Below are positions 18,092 to 26,751 of a DNA stretch of 64,000 nt, in pieces. The position numbers and the translations under genes are program-made. How positions within the stretch are numbered: the stretch's first letter is position 1; every line of letters starts with the position of its first letter. The DNA is from JAAEPI01 sp965212145 (GTDB lineage Bacteria; Bacteroidota; Bacteroidia; Cytophagales; Cyclobacteriaceae), in the NCBI GenBank assembly GCA_965212145.1, contig CBDBUY010000004.1, forward strand, positions 992,001 through 1,056,000, read 5' to 3'. The notes under the pieces are model-generated. The model had not been told where the DNA came from. It worked only from the letters and a program-made list of their open reading frames with translations, and searched no databases.

Positions 18092-18931
18092 ATGAAAAAA
18101 TTCAATTACCTCCTAATCGCTCTTTTGGCCATTTCCATTTTCTCCTGTCAACCTGCGGAAAAGAAATCTGAATCTGATGAAAGCTCGGAAGCTAAACCCC
18201 CAAAGTTGGTTGGCAAGGAAGTCAGTTACACGTTGGATACCCTGACCATGAATGGATACCTGGCATATGACGAAAACGCTAAAGAGAAAAGGCCTGGGAT
18301 ACTTGTCGTACATGAGTGGTGGGGACACAATGAGTATGCCCGAGAGCGTGCAGATCAGCTGGCGGAATTAGGATATGTGGCTTTTGCCGTGGATATGTAC
18401 GGAGCTGGAAAATTGGCTGAGCACCCTGATGATGCCGGGAAATTCATGTCCCAGGTATTCTCGACTGCCGGTGCTGCCAAAGATCGATTCGTTAAGGCCA
18501 TGGAGACACTAAAATCAAATGAGATGGTCGACGAGGAGAAGATAGGAGCGATCGGCTATTGCTTTGGGGGTTCGGTGGTCCTTAGCATGGCCAATGCAGG
18601 GTTGGATTTGGATGGGGTGGCTGCATTTCATGCGGGTTTGAACTTGCCAGTTTGGCCTGAAGAAGGAGATGTCAAGGCCAAGGTTTTGGTTTGTAATGGA
18701 GCCGCTGATCCGTTTATCCAGGAACCGGCGATATCCAATTTTAAGAATAAGCTGGATAGTGCCGGAGCCGATTATAAATACATCGGTTATGAAGGAGCCG
18801 TGCATAGCTTCACGAGCAAGTATGCTGATGGGATTAAAGAAAAATTTCCGCAGATGCCGGTAGCGTATGATGCTAAGGCAGACAGTGCCAGCTGGGCTGA
18901 AATGAAGATGCTGTTTGAGAAGGTGTTTTAG
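18092..18931 (+). CDS. Dienelactone hydrolase family lipoprotein
   Basis: 279 residues from the ATG that opens the signal MKKFNYLLIALLAISIFSC (lipobox Cys19); a start at 18071 would add seven residues before it. The alpha/beta-hydrolase core has the nucleophile elbow IGYCFGGS with cysteine as in dienelactone hydrolases, an aspartate in NGAADPFI and a histidine in GAVHSF, so the Cys-Asp-His triad is complete. It probably hydrolyses an ester or lactone in the periplasm; natural substrate unknown. The stop codon overlaps the convergent next gene by four bases. Confidence 0.85.
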   Translation: MKKFNYLLIALLAISIFSCQPAEKKSESDESSEAKPPKLVGKEVSYTLDTLTMNGYLAYDENAKEKRPGILVVHEWWGHNEYARERADQLAELGYVAFAVDMYGAGKLAEHPDDAGKFMSQVFSTAGAAKDRFVKAMETLKSNEMVDEEKIGAIGYCFGGSVVLSMANAGLDLDGVAAFHAGLNLPVWPEEGDVKAKVLVCNGAADPFIQEPAISNFKNKLDSAGADYKYIGYEGAVHSFTSKYADGIKEKFPQMPVAYDAKADSASWAEMKMLFEKVF

Positions 18932-19458
18932 CCCGCCTCTCCGTAAGCCTCCTTAATCATACCAATCAACTCATCGTCCACTTGCCCAACTTCGGTCAAC
19001 TGAACCCTGTGCGTGCACATGGAACCGAATGGCCCGGAAGACTCTAGCCTACCTTCGATTGGACGATCATTGAATTTCAGGCCAAGATCGATTCTCGTTT
19101 TAGTAGAGGGCTGGATCAAACAGAATTGTCGTTTGCGTCTCAAGCTGACACTTCCCTTTTTGGGTGCCACCTCCACGTCCTCTCCGAATTTGGTGATGTG
19201 CTTCATCAATTCATCGTAGATCGGTTTGAGATGCTCTTTGCCCACATATTGTCCCTGAATAAGCTCGTCTCCGTCATTAGATCCAGCATCTGATTCCCTG
19301 AACTTATGTACGACGAAATTGGCGTACCCATGAGTCATTCCATGCTCGGTCTTTAAGAAACTGACCATTTGGCCGTGTTTTTCCAGGTTTTGAGCTGCGA
19401 CAATGGTCTTCCACTCTGCTAGGGGTTTTCCGGTTTTTTCTAATAAGCCTTCTTCCAT
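18928..19458 (-). CDS. DUF4287 / DUF5655 domain protein
   Basis: 176 residues. Residues 1-55 (LLEKTGKPLAEWKTIV, HGMTHGYANFVVHKF) fit DUF4287, and residues 65-176 (LKPIYDELMKHITKFGEDVE, VSLRRKRQFCLIQPSTKTRI) fit DUF5655, a combination common in soluble bacterial proteins of unknown role. No signal peptide or membrane segment. Stands alone on the minus strand. Confidence 0.7.
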   Translation of the reverse strand: MEEGLLEKTGKPLAEWKTIVAAQNLEKHGQMVSFLKTEHGMTHGYANFVVHKFRESDAGSNDGDELIQGQYVGKEHLKPIYDELMKHITKFGEDVEVAPKKGSVSLRRKRQFCLIQPSTKTRIDLGLKFNDRPIEGRLESSGPFGSMCTHRVQLTEVGQVDDELIGMIKEAYGEAG

Positions 19459-19510
19459 GATTTTTTAGCTCAAGTTTAGAGAATAAGGTGATACGAATAT
19501 TGGAAAAAAT

Positions 19511-20515
19511 TTACCCGACTTTTTCGACTATCTCAGGTTTCCTTGGAAAAATTAGTGAGAAAACGATGGCCAATGTCAAGGCTCCAAGGATGATTCCAAA
19601 TGACAAGAAAATGGGGATGTGGACATGCTCCACTCCGAAAGCCCAGTGAAGCCCCTTTTGAACAAAGCTCCATTCTAGAAGCATTTTGGCGCCAATGAAA
19701 ATCAGCACGATTGAAAGCCCTTTTTGGAGCAGCCAGAATTTGTCAAGCACATTGGCTAGTAAAAAGAACATGGCCCTAAGTCCCATCACCGCAAAGATAT
19801 TGGACGTGTATATGACGAACTCGTTTCGCGTGATGGCGAAAGCTGCCGGAATGGAATCTACGGCAAAAATCAAATCCGTTGACTCAATCAGGATGATAAC
19901 AAGGAACAACGGGGTGAAAAACAGTTTACCATTTTCCCGAAACCAGAATTTACCATCTCGATCTTCACTGGACATAGGAAAAATCTTCTTTGCCGCTTTG
20001 ATCAGAGGATTTTTCTCTGGTTCTATTTCCATTTCTTCGTCACCACCGAAAAGCTTGAAACCTGAATAAATCAGGAAGAATCCGAAGATGTAAAGAATCC
20101 AATGAAACTGTGTGATGAGTAGAGCGCCAACAAAAATGAAAACGGCTCTGAAAACAATCGCACCTAATATGCCCCAGAAGAGAATGCTGTGATAGTGCTC
20201 CTCTTTGACCTTGAAGTATTTTAGAATTAGGAGAATGACGAAAATGTTGTCTACAGAGAGAGCCTTTTCTGTGACATAGGCCGAGAAATACTCAAATGTG
20301 GCTTGTGGGCCATCTCCGTAATAATAAATGAGCACTCCATAACCTATAGATACTGACACCCAAAAAAGGGTCTGGAGTAGTGCCTCCTTTTGCGTGATTT
20401 TATGATGTTTTTTATGAAAGACACCAAGGTCAACTAGAAGGAACAGAACGATGACTGCTCCGAATATTCCGAAAAGCAGCCCGACATTCTCACCAGAAAA
20501 AATGCTCAAATACAT
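19511..20515 (-). CDS. TerC/Alx-family membrane protein
   Basis: 334 residues with about nine membrane segments. SAYVTEKALSVDNIFVILLI is the TerC hallmark with its conserved acidic and asparagine residues, and IILIESTDLIFAVDSIPAAF repeats the pattern in the second half. Family members are linked to manganese efflux during membrane-protein metallation (Alx/MntP-like) or tellurite resistance. I see no yybP-ykoY-type riboswitch in the 100-base leader. Monocistronic by spacing. Confidence 0.85.
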   Translation of the reverse strand: MYLSIFSGENVGLLFGIFGAVIVLFLLVDLGVFHKKHHKITQKEALLQTLFWVSVSIGYGVLIYYYGDGPQATFEYFSAYVTEKALSVDNIFVILLILKYFKVKEEHYHSILFWGILGAIVFRAVFIFVGALLITQFHWILYIFGFFLIYSGFKLFGGDEEMEIEPEKNPLIKAAKKIFPMSSEDRDGKFWFRENGKLFFTPLFLVIILIESTDLIFAVDSIPAAFAITRNEFVIYTSNIFAVMGLRAMFFLLANVLDKFWLLQKGLSIVLIFIGAKMLLEWSFVQKGLHWAFGVEHVHIPIFLSFGIILGALTLAIVFSLIFPRKPEIVEKVG

Positions 20516-20619
20516 TCGTGTATGTTGACCCTCTTTGAGGGATAATTAGGTTCATGAACTGACCAAATTAAGGAAAAACCAAACAGCGAGCGAGAAAACT
20601 TTCTTTTAGCCCTCTAGTA

Positions 20620-22137
20620 TCAGATCAGAACGTCTCCGGTCATTTCCTCAGGAATTTCTACTCCTAAAAGAGTGAGGATGGTTGGCGCTAGATCTCCAAG
20701 CTTTCCACTTTTTATGCCACCAGAGAAATCCTTATCCACTAGTATGCAAGGCACGAGGTTGGTCGTATGAGCGGTGTTCGGAGAACCGTCAGGATTAATC
20801 ATGATGTCAGAGTTTCCATGGTCAGCAATGATGATGGCTGTGTAGTCATTCTCAAGGGCTGCCGCGACAACTGCCTCGGTACAATGATCCACGGTTTCAC
20901 AGGCTTTCACTGCTGCCTCAAAAACCCCAGTGTGTCCCACCATATCCGGGTTAGCGAAGTTCAAGCACACAAAATCCACTTCGCCTTTTTTCAATTCTGG
21001 GATGATGCTATCGCGAATGTCTGCGGCACTCATTTCCGGTTGTAAATCATAAGTGGCAACCTTCGGCGAAGGGCAAAGGATCCTTTTTTCTCCATCGAAT
21101 GGCTCCTCTCGTCCGCCGGAAAAGAAGAACGTCACATGCGGGTATTTCTCTGTCTCCGCAATTCTAATCTGTTTTTTACCCGCGCGCTCTAGCACTTCGC
21201 CAAGTGTTTGCTTCAGGTTTTCCTTGCCGTACATCACTTTGACGCCCTTGAAGGACTCATCATAAATGGTCATGGTGACGTAGTGAAGATCGAGTTTTTT
21301 CATACCTTCTTCCGGAAAGTCCTGCTGGGTCAGCGCTTCCGTAATTTGTCTTCCTCGATCGGTTCGGAAGTTGAAGCAGATGACCACATCGCCTTCTTTA
21401 ATTTGCCCGACCGGAGATCCGTTTTCGGTCAAAACGATTGGCTGGATGAATTCATCCGTGACGTCTTTGTCGTAGGAAGCTTGCATGGAATCTACAGCTG
21501 AAGTGGATTTCTCACCTTCTCCATGGACCATGGCATCATAAGCGAGTTTGACACGCGCCCATCGTTTATCTCTGTCCATCGCAAAGTAGCGCCCAACGAT
21601 ACTCGCTATTCTGCCGGTGGTGTTTTTCATGTGATTCTCAAGGTCGGAGATAAATCCTTGCCCGCTTTTCGGATCACAGTCACGTCCGTCGGTGAACGCA
21701 TGGACAAATACATTTTGGCATTCTGCAGCATGTGCAGCTGTGAGGAGACCCTTGAGGTGATTAATGTGAGAATGAACACCACCATTCGAAAGCAATCCAA
21801 GAAAATGAACAGCCTTCCCGTTTGATTTGGCGTATTCGAAAGCCTCTTTCAAGGTTTCATTTTCAGCGATGGACCCGTCTTCCACGGCATTATTGATTTT
21901 AACCAAATCTTGATAGACCACCCTTCCAGCACCAATGTTCATATGACCCACCTCAGAGTTGCCCATTTGACCTTCCGGTAACCCCACTGCCAACCCGGAT
22001 GCTTCAAGGGTGCTGTTTGGATACTTGCCGTAAAGACCATCCACAAAAGGAGTATTGGCCTTGTCCACGGCGGACACATCTTTGTTGGTGGCTATGCCCC
22101 AGCCATCAAGAATCATCAAAATCACTTTCTTATTCAT
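20620..22137 (-). CDS. gpmI: 2,3-bisphosphoglycerate-independent phosphoglycerate mutase
   Basis: Interconverts 3- and 2-phosphoglycerate in glycolysis through a phosphoserine intermediate and Mn2+. 505 residues; MILDGWG holds the first metal aspartate, GQMGNSEVGHMNIGAGR the catalytic serine, and CLNFANPDMVGHTG with ADHGNSD the second metal set. The start MNKKVILMILDGWG is chosen over one eleven codons upstream because a perfect TATATTTG promoter box lies 4 bases before it. Confidence 0.95.
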   Translation of the reverse strand: MNKKVILMILDGWGIATNKDVSAVDKANTPFVDGLYGKYPNSTLEASGLAVGLPEGQMGNSEVGHMNIGAGRVVYQDLVKINNAVEDGSIAENETLKEAFEYAKSNGKAVHFLGLLSNGGVHSHINHLKGLLTAAHAAECQNVFVHAFTDGRDCDPKSGQGFISDLENHMKNTTGRIASIVGRYFAMDRDKRWARVKLAYDAMVHGEGEKSTSAVDSMQASYDKDVTDEFIQPIVLTENGSPVGQIKEGDVVICFNFRTDRGRQITEALTQQDFPEEGMKKLDLHYVTMTIYDESFKGVKVMYGKENLKQTLGEVLERAGKKQIRIAETEKYPHVTFFFSGGREEPFDGEKRILCPSPKVATYDLQPEMSAADIRDSIIPELKKGEVDFVCLNFANPDMVGHTGVFEAAVKACETVDHCTEAVVAAALENDYTAIIIADHGNSDIMINPDGSPNTAHTTNLVPCILVDKDFSGGIKSGKLGDLAPTILTLLGVEIPEEMTGDVLI

Positions 22138-22141
22138 ACTA

Positions 22142-22149
22142 CAAATATA
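22142..22149 (-). promoter_or_regulatory. -7 box 4 bases before the gpmI ATG
   Basis: The minus strand reads TATATTTG then TAGT then ATG. As the -7 box normally sits just before the transcription start, the mRNA would begin at or next to the start codon. Confidence 0.55.
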
Positions 22150-22242
22150 GCTCGTGACTTTGCGCTGCACAGATGAAAAGCGTACTTTGCAAGTAGGTTT
22201 GGCACTGTTTTTATTACTTAAGTGTCTGACGAAAACCAGACT

Positions 22243-22632
22243 ATGATCAAATTATTTCTAATTGCAGTTCTTAGCTTTCAGAGCTCCGATGGAGTCATCA
22301 AGAATATTGAGGCATCCATGAAAGCCGGTAACGCCAAGGAGCTTGTGAAGTATTTCAATGAGACGGTAGAGCTAAAAATCGATGGAGGCAGTGCCAATTA
22401 CAGCCGAAATCAGGCAGAAGTTGTTCTGAGAAAGTTCTTCCAAAAAAATCCTTCTCGAGGTTTCTTTTATGTCCACAACGGATCATCCAAAGAAGGACTG
22501 AAGTACGCCATTGGGCAGTACTCTACCGACGGTTCCAAATACAGAATGGTGCTGTTTCTCAAAACCAAAGGCGATGAGTATGTCATAGACACCTTGCGCA
22601 TCACCAAAGACGGAGACGCAAAATCTGACTGA
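22243..22632 (+). CDS. DUF4783 family exported protein
   Basis: 129 residues from MIKLFLIAVLSFQ, a short signal-like N-terminus; a GTG seven codons upstream is possible. The mature part (IEASMKAGNAKELVKYFNET, then KIDGGSANYSRNQAEVVLRK) is the NTF2-like DUF4783 domain of Bacteroidota, which often lies next to nadC as here (45-base gap). No catalytic residues can be named; likely periplasmic. Function unknown. Confidence 0.75.
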   Translation: MIKLFLIAVLSFQSSDGVIKNIEASMKAGNAKELVKYFNETVELKIDGGSANYSRNQAEVVLRKFFQKNPSRGFFYVHNGSSKEGLKYAIGQYSTDGSKYRMVLFLKTKGDEYVIDTLRITKDGDAKSD

Positions 22633-22677
22633 AACTAGCCGCTCTTTGTCCGCTAAATTTTCCATTTTTGCGGGCTC

Positions 22678-23529
22678 ATGGAAATTCCCTATTTACAGCC
22701 GAAAAGTATCCGTGCTTTTATCAAAGCTGCGCTGAAAGAGGACGTTGGAAATGGCGACCATTCTTCTCTGGGCTCCATTCCAGATGATGCGACCAGTAAG
22801 GCGAGACTTTTGATCAAGGATGATGGGATGATTGCCGGATTGGAGATGTCCAAATACATTTTTGATGAGGTAGGACTTCAGGCCACTTATGAAAAATCCG
22901 ATGGTGATATGGTCGAAAATGGTCAAGTGGGATTTGTGGTAGAGGGAAAAGCCCAAGATATTTTGAAGGTGGAAAGGCTGGTCCTGAATTGTCTTCAAAG
23001 GATGAGCGGGATCGCCACTTACACGAATTACATGTCCAACTTAATTCGGGGAACTCATGCCAAACTTTTGGATACCAGGAAGACAACACCAAATTTCCGA
23101 ATTGCAGAAAAATGGGCGGTGCACATCGGTGGGGGAACAAACCATCGTTTTGGATTGTATGACATGGTCATGCTCAAAGACAATCATATAGATTTTGCGG
23201 GCGGGGTGAAGCAGGCAATCACTAAAGTGGTGGATTACCTTCAGAAGAATGATCTAAAATTGAAAATTGAGCTGGAAGTCCGGTCCTTGAAGGAGCTTGA
23301 AGAGGCCATCAAAACCGGTAAAGTTCACAGAGTGATGTTGGACAACATGCTTCCTTCTGACATTAGACAAGCTATCTCCATGATTGGAGGGCAGTTCGAA
23401 ACGGAAGCTTCCGGCGGCATTACGGAGATGAATATTCAGGAAATTGCGGAAACAGGGGTGGATTACATTTCTGTGGGAGCATTGACACATTCATATCGAA
23501 GTTTGGATATGAGTTTAAAAGCATTTTGA
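22678..23529 (+). CDS. nadC: Nicotinate-nucleotide pyrophosphorylase (quinolinate phosphoribosyltransferase)
   Basis: Converts quinolinate and PRPP to nicotinate mononucleotide, CO2 and PPi in NAD synthesis. 283 residues; LKEDVGNGDHSS near the N-terminus, ERLVLNCLQRMSGIAT, LDTRKTTPNFRIAEKWAV (substrate-binding Arg/Lys) and VMLKDNH are family landmarks, and EASGGI the phosphate loop. Its quinolinate could come from the kynurenine genes at 33.9-37 kb; no nadA or nadB is in the window. Followed within 6 bases by a YcxB-like gene. Confidence 0.96.
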   Translation: MEIPYLQPKSIRAFIKAALKEDVGNGDHSSLGSIPDDATSKARLLIKDDGMIAGLEMSKYIFDEVGLQATYEKSDGDMVENGQVGFVVEGKAQDILKVERLVLNCLQRMSGIATYTNYMSNLIRGTHAKLLDTRKTTPNFRIAEKWAVHIGGGTNHRFGLYDMVMLKDNHIDFAGGVKQAITKVVDYLQKNDLKLKIELEVRSLKELEEAIKTGKVHRVMLDNMLPSDIRQAISMIGGQFETEASGGITEMNIQEIAETGVDYISVGALTHSYRSLDMSLKAF

Positions 23530-23535
23530 AAATAC

Positions 23536-24012
23536 ATGATAGTTAGAACGAAAAAATACCAGTTACCAACTAAGAAGTACATCAGCATTGCGATGATGGG
23601 GGTGATGAGACAGCAATGGTGGATTGCACCTATTTACCTGGCCATAAGTGCGGGTTATTTATGGATTCCCAATTGGTGGTGGATCATTGGCGCCACCTTG
23701 GCCCTTGGTCTTTATTTTCTTTTCTGGTTGATTCAGTTTGCCGGGCTGACGCAACACGAACAGGGTAAGTTCATGTTTCAGAAAATGAATTACGAGATCA
23801 GCTCCAAGGAGATCCTGATCAAGCTGAATTCCAAGCAAGGCATGCCAATGAAATGGGAGAATATCAAAAGAGCGCGAAAGAAGAAGGACGGGTTTGTACT
23901 GTTTGCAAGCAAGGCACAGCTCTTTTATTTCCCTTTCAAGATTTTCAATAACGACAATGAAATCCGTTTCCTCGAGACGGTGTTGAAAAGAAAAGGCTTG
24001 ATCAAGGAATGA
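23536..24012 (+). CDS. YcxB-like membrane protein
   Basis: 158 residues: a basic N-terminus, two membrane segments (about 32-50 and 52-72, tryptophan-rich) and a soluble C-terminal domain (YEISSKEILIKLNSKQGMPM, FVLFASKAQLFYFPFKIF) that matches the YcxB/PH-like fold seen in small membrane proteins. Function unknown. Six bases after nadC and ATGA-overlapped with the next gene, so co-transcribed. Confidence 0.65.
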   Translation: MIVRTKKYQLPTKKYISIAMMGVMRQQWWIAPIYLAISAGYLWIPNWWWIIGATLALGLYFLFWLIQFAGLTQHEQGKFMFQKMNYEISSKEILIKLNSKQGMPMKWENIKRARKKKDGFVLFASKAQLFYFPFKIFNNDNEIRFLETVLKRKGLIKE

Positions 24013-24356
24013 ATTTGCTCGATCCACTATTTCTTACTTCGGGCTTCTCCGGATTGATTTTGATAGTGGCGGCCATTATTATCCAAAAATTCCCACCTAA
24101 AGAAATCAATGATCTGTATGGATATCGATCGGGCAGGTCAAAACAAAGTCAGGAGGCATGGGATTTTGCTCAGCCCTATTCGGCGGAACTTTTGATTTGG
24201 GTGGGCATTTACAATATCCTCATTGGCACTCTTGGCATTTTCTATTCATTGCAATTAGGGTGGGCCATGGGTATTTCCATTACTTTCCTGTTGGCCTCTT
24301 GTGGATTTCTTTTTTGGAAAACCGAGCGCGAACTGAAAAGAAGATTCGGTGAATGA
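24009..24356 (+). CDS. SdpI-like small membrane protein
   Basis: 115 residues with three hydrophobic segments. The loop PPKEINDLYGYRSGRSKQSQ and the following EAWDFAQPYSAEL match the SdpI/YhfL immunity-like family, of which Bacillus SdpI protects against the SdpC toxin. No toxin gene lies nearby, so a general membrane role is as likely. Start overlaps the previous stop as ATGA. Confidence 0.7.
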   Translation: MNLLDPLFLTSGFSGLILIVAAIIIQKFPPKEINDLYGYRSGRSKQSQEAWDFAQPYSAELLIWVGIYNILIGTLGIFYSLQLGWAMGISITFLLASCGFLFWKTERELKRRFGE

Positions 24357-24810
24357 GGAGCGCTACAAAAAACTAAAGGCCTCTGCACAGCGATATACGG
24401 CGTATCGAGAGCGGGCTCCTAAGGAAGTTACGGATAAGCTGAAAGAATGGGATGCTCCTGAACCGATTATTGAACGAATTCTACTAGAGCTCAAGAAAGA
24501 TAAGTTTATCGACGAAGAGCGTTTCGCCAGGGCATTTTGTCATGACAAATTTTTGATCAATAAATGGGGCCGGAACAGACTCAGGATGGAGCTTTCCAAG
24601 TACGGCGTTTCAGATGAGGCCAAACGGCAAGGACTGGCCTACATCAAAGAAGCGACCTACGATGAAACGCTAAAGCATTTGGCCACATCCAAATGGGACA
24701 AACTCCGAGAACCTGATCTATTCAAAAAGAAACAGAAAACTGCCCGTTACTTATTGCAAAAAGGATATGAGAGCGAGTTGGTATGGGAGGTGTTGAAGGT
24801 GTTGAGCTAG
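24349..24810 (+). CDS. recX: Regulatory protein RecX
   Basis: 153 residues, rich in Lys/Glu and mostly helical. LKKDKFIDEERFARAFCHDK is the RecX signature, and three-helix repeats follow (WGRNRLRMELSKYGVSDEAK, ARYLLQKGYESELVWEVL). RecX binds RecA filaments and limits recombination. A GTG start overlapping the previous gene by 8 bases is used. recA is not in the window. Shares a CTAG overlap of stop codons with the convergent acylphosphatase gene. Confidence 0.85.
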   Translation: MNEERYKKLKASAQRYTAYRERAPKEVTDKLKEWDAPEPIIERILLELKKDKFIDEERFARAFCHDKFLINKWGRNRLRMELSKYGVSDEAKRQGLAYIKEATYDETLKHLATSKWDKLREPDLFKKKQKTARYLLQKGYESELVWEVLKVLS

Positions 24811-25076
24811 TACCTCACCTCAAACCCCTCCAACCCTAATTCATCAATCTCCTCCACGGCCACAGAACTCACCTTGGCAAACTGAGGGCCTTGCTTGCAC
24901 CACTCGATGAACTGGGACATTTTATTTTCCGGACCTTCGGCCTCAATCAGCACGGTTCCATCCGGTTCGTTTTTCACCCAACCTGAAATGCTCAGATTGT
25001 CCGCTTCTGTCTTGGCGGAGGCCCGATAAAAGACTCCTTGCACTTTTCCAAAGACCTGAATCCTTCGAGCGATCAT
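24807..25076 (-). CDS. acyP: Acylphosphatase
   Basis: 89 residues, the normal length. VFGKVQGVFYRASAKTEADN carries the catalytic arginine, and SGWVKNEPDGTV the catalytic asparagine. Hydrolyses acyl phosphates such as 1,3-bisphosphoglycerate or carbamoyl phosphate in the cytoplasm. Its ATG overlaps the pruA stop as ATGA, suggesting one transcript with P5C dehydrogenase. Confidence 0.92.
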   Translation of the reverse strand: MIARRIQVFGKVQGVFYRASAKTEADNLSISGWVKNEPDGTVLIEAEGPENKMSQFIEWCKQGPQFAKVSSVAVEEIDELGLEGFEVRY

Positions 25077-26701
25077 TCGCCTAGGAAAGGATATCTATAA
25101 TCGGTCGGAGATACGAAAGTTTCCTTAATCGTTCTGGCGCTCACCCAGCGGAGGAGGTTCATCTGAGCTCCTGCCTTGTCGTTGGTTCCGGATCCTCTTG
25201 CTCCACCAAACGGCTGTTGACCGACTACCGCTCCTGTTGGCTTGTCGTTGATGTAGAAGTTACCGGCTGCATTCACCAATTTCTTGGCAGCAAAATCCGC
25301 CGCATACCTGTCTTTCGAGAAAATGGCGCCAGTCAATGCGTACGGAGAAGTTGAATCTACCAACTCAAGCGTTTCTTCAAACTTGTTTTCATCGTATACA
25401 AAGACAGTGAGCACCGGACCGAAGATCTCCTCGCACATAGTTCGGTACAAGGGATCGTCTACGCGGAAAACAGTTGGCTCTACAAACCAGCCTTTCGACC
25501 CATCGTAATTTCCTCCTGCTACCAGTTCAACACCCTTCGCGGATTTTGCTTCATCGACGTAAGAAGTAATTTTCTTGAATGATCGCTCATCGATAACGGC
25601 GTTCACGAAGTTGGATGGATCCTCTGGAGAGCCCATTTTGATGGATTTCAAATCGGCCTGCATGTATTTTTTTACATCTTCCCATAGGTTGCTTGGGATA
25701 TAGGCTCTGGAAGCTGCGCTACATTTTTGTCCCTGGTATTCAAATGCCCCACGAACCAATCCGGTAGCCACTTGCTTGGCATTCGCTGACTTATGCGCCA
25801 CCACAAAATCCTTCCCTCCTGTTTCTCCCACAATTCTCGGATAGCTGCGGTATTTATCGATGTTGCCTCCGATGGTCTTCCAAAGGTGTTTAAACACGCC
25901 GGTACTGCCAGTAAAGTGCAAAGCAGCAAAATCTTTGTGATTGAATATGACATCTCCTGCGACCGGTCCATCCACATAAATCAAATTGATGACGCCATCA
26001 GGCAGCCCAGCTTCCTTGAAGACTTCCATGATGACTTGTGCCGAGTAAACTTGGGTATAGGATGGCTTCCAAACCACCACATTGCCCATCATTGCCGGTG
26101 CGGCAGGCAAGTTTCCGGAGATGGCCGTGAAGTTGAACGGGGTGATGGCAAAAACAAAGCCCTCCAACGGACGATACTCCATTCGGTTCCAAATGCCTTC
26201 TGACGATTCGGGTTGCGTCATGTAGATTTCTTGCATGAAAGACGCATTGAATCGAAGGAAATCAATGAATTCACATGCCGCATCAATTTCTGCCTGCATG
26301 ACATTTTTACCTTGACCGAGCATGGTCGCTGCGTTTATTTTCGACCTGTACGGCCCGGCGAGTAGATCAGCCGCCTTAAGGAAAATACTTGCTCGGTGCT
26401 CCCAACTTAGATTGGTCCAATCTTCCCGTGCCGCCAGAGCGGTTTCTACGGCAGACTGTACATGTGAGGCATTCCCTTCATGAAAATGACCCAATACGTG
26501 CTGATGATCGTGCGGGCAGGTCATTTTAATGGTGTTTCCAGTCCTTACCTCATCGGCCCCAATGTACATTGGCGCGTCGATTTCCTGCGCGTACATTTCC
26601 TTGTATTTGGCAAGAAGTTCGTCTCTTTCCGGCGTGCCGGGAGCGTAGCTCAGAACAGGTTCGTTTTCTGGAACGGGGATGTAATAATTTCCTTTTGGCA
26701 T
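25073..26701 (-). CDS. pruA: L-glutamate gamma-semialdehyde (P5C) dehydrogenase
   Basis: 542 residues, second enzyme of proline catabolism, oxidising glutamate semialdehyde to glutamate with NAD+. FAITPFNFTAISGNLPAAPA, VGETGGKDFVVAH (glutamate) and EYQGQKCSAASRAYIPSNLW (catalytic cysteine) are ALDH4 landmarks; the C-terminus QQPFGGARGSGTNDKAG is typical of the single-domain P5C dehydrogenases. proline dehydrogenase (putA-like) is not adjacent. Possibly part of a minus-strand run behind the ArsR, YjjG and metzincin genes, although it has its own promoter box. Confidence 0.93.
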   Translation of the reverse strand: MPKGNYYIPVPENEPVLSYAPGTPERDELLAKYKEMYAQEIDAPMYIGADEVRTGNTIKMTCPHDHQHVLGHFHEGNASHVQSAVETALAAREDWTNLSWEHRASIFLKAADLLAGPYRSKINAATMLGQGKNVMQAEIDAACEFIDFLRFNASFMQEIYMTQPESSEGIWNRMEYRPLEGFVFAITPFNFTAISGNLPAAPAMMGNVVVWKPSYTQVYSAQVIMEVFKEAGLPDGVINLIYVDGPVAGDVIFNHKDFAALHFTGSTGVFKHLWKTIGGNIDKYRSYPRIVGETGGKDFVVAHKSANAKQVATGLVRGAFEYQGQKCSAASRAYIPSNLWEDVKKYMQADLKSIKMGSPEDPSNFVNAVIDERSFKKITSYVDEAKSAKGVELVAGGNYDGSKGWFVEPTVFRVDDPLYRTMCEEIFGPVLTVFVYDENKFEETLELVDSTSPYALTGAIFSKDRYAADFAAKKLVNAAGNFYINDKPTGAVVGQQPFGGARGSGTNDKAGAQMNLLRWVSARTIKETFVSPTDYRYPFLGE

Positions 26702-26721
26702 AATGTTGAAATTTGGGAGTG

Positions 26722-26729
26722 CAAAGGTA
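26722..26729 (-). promoter_or_regulatory. TAnnTTTG -7 box upstream of pruA
   Basis: The minus strand reads TACCTTTG 20 bases before the pruA ATG, in the 50-base gap after the metzincin gene. The spacing to the start codon is normal here, unlike the close-set boxes at gpmI and the polyprenyl synthase. Confidence 0.5.
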
Positions 26730-26751
26730 AAATGAACTTATGGAAGCAGTG

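Noticed and set aside
20516..20619. Manganese (yybP-ykoY) riboswitch before terC
   Set aside because: The 104-base leader shows no convincing paired helices or the conserved loop sequences of that class.
24009..24356. SdpI as part of a toxin-immunity system
   Set aside because: No SdpC-like toxin or SdpA/B genes nearby; the neighbours are nadC, a YcxB-like gene and recX.
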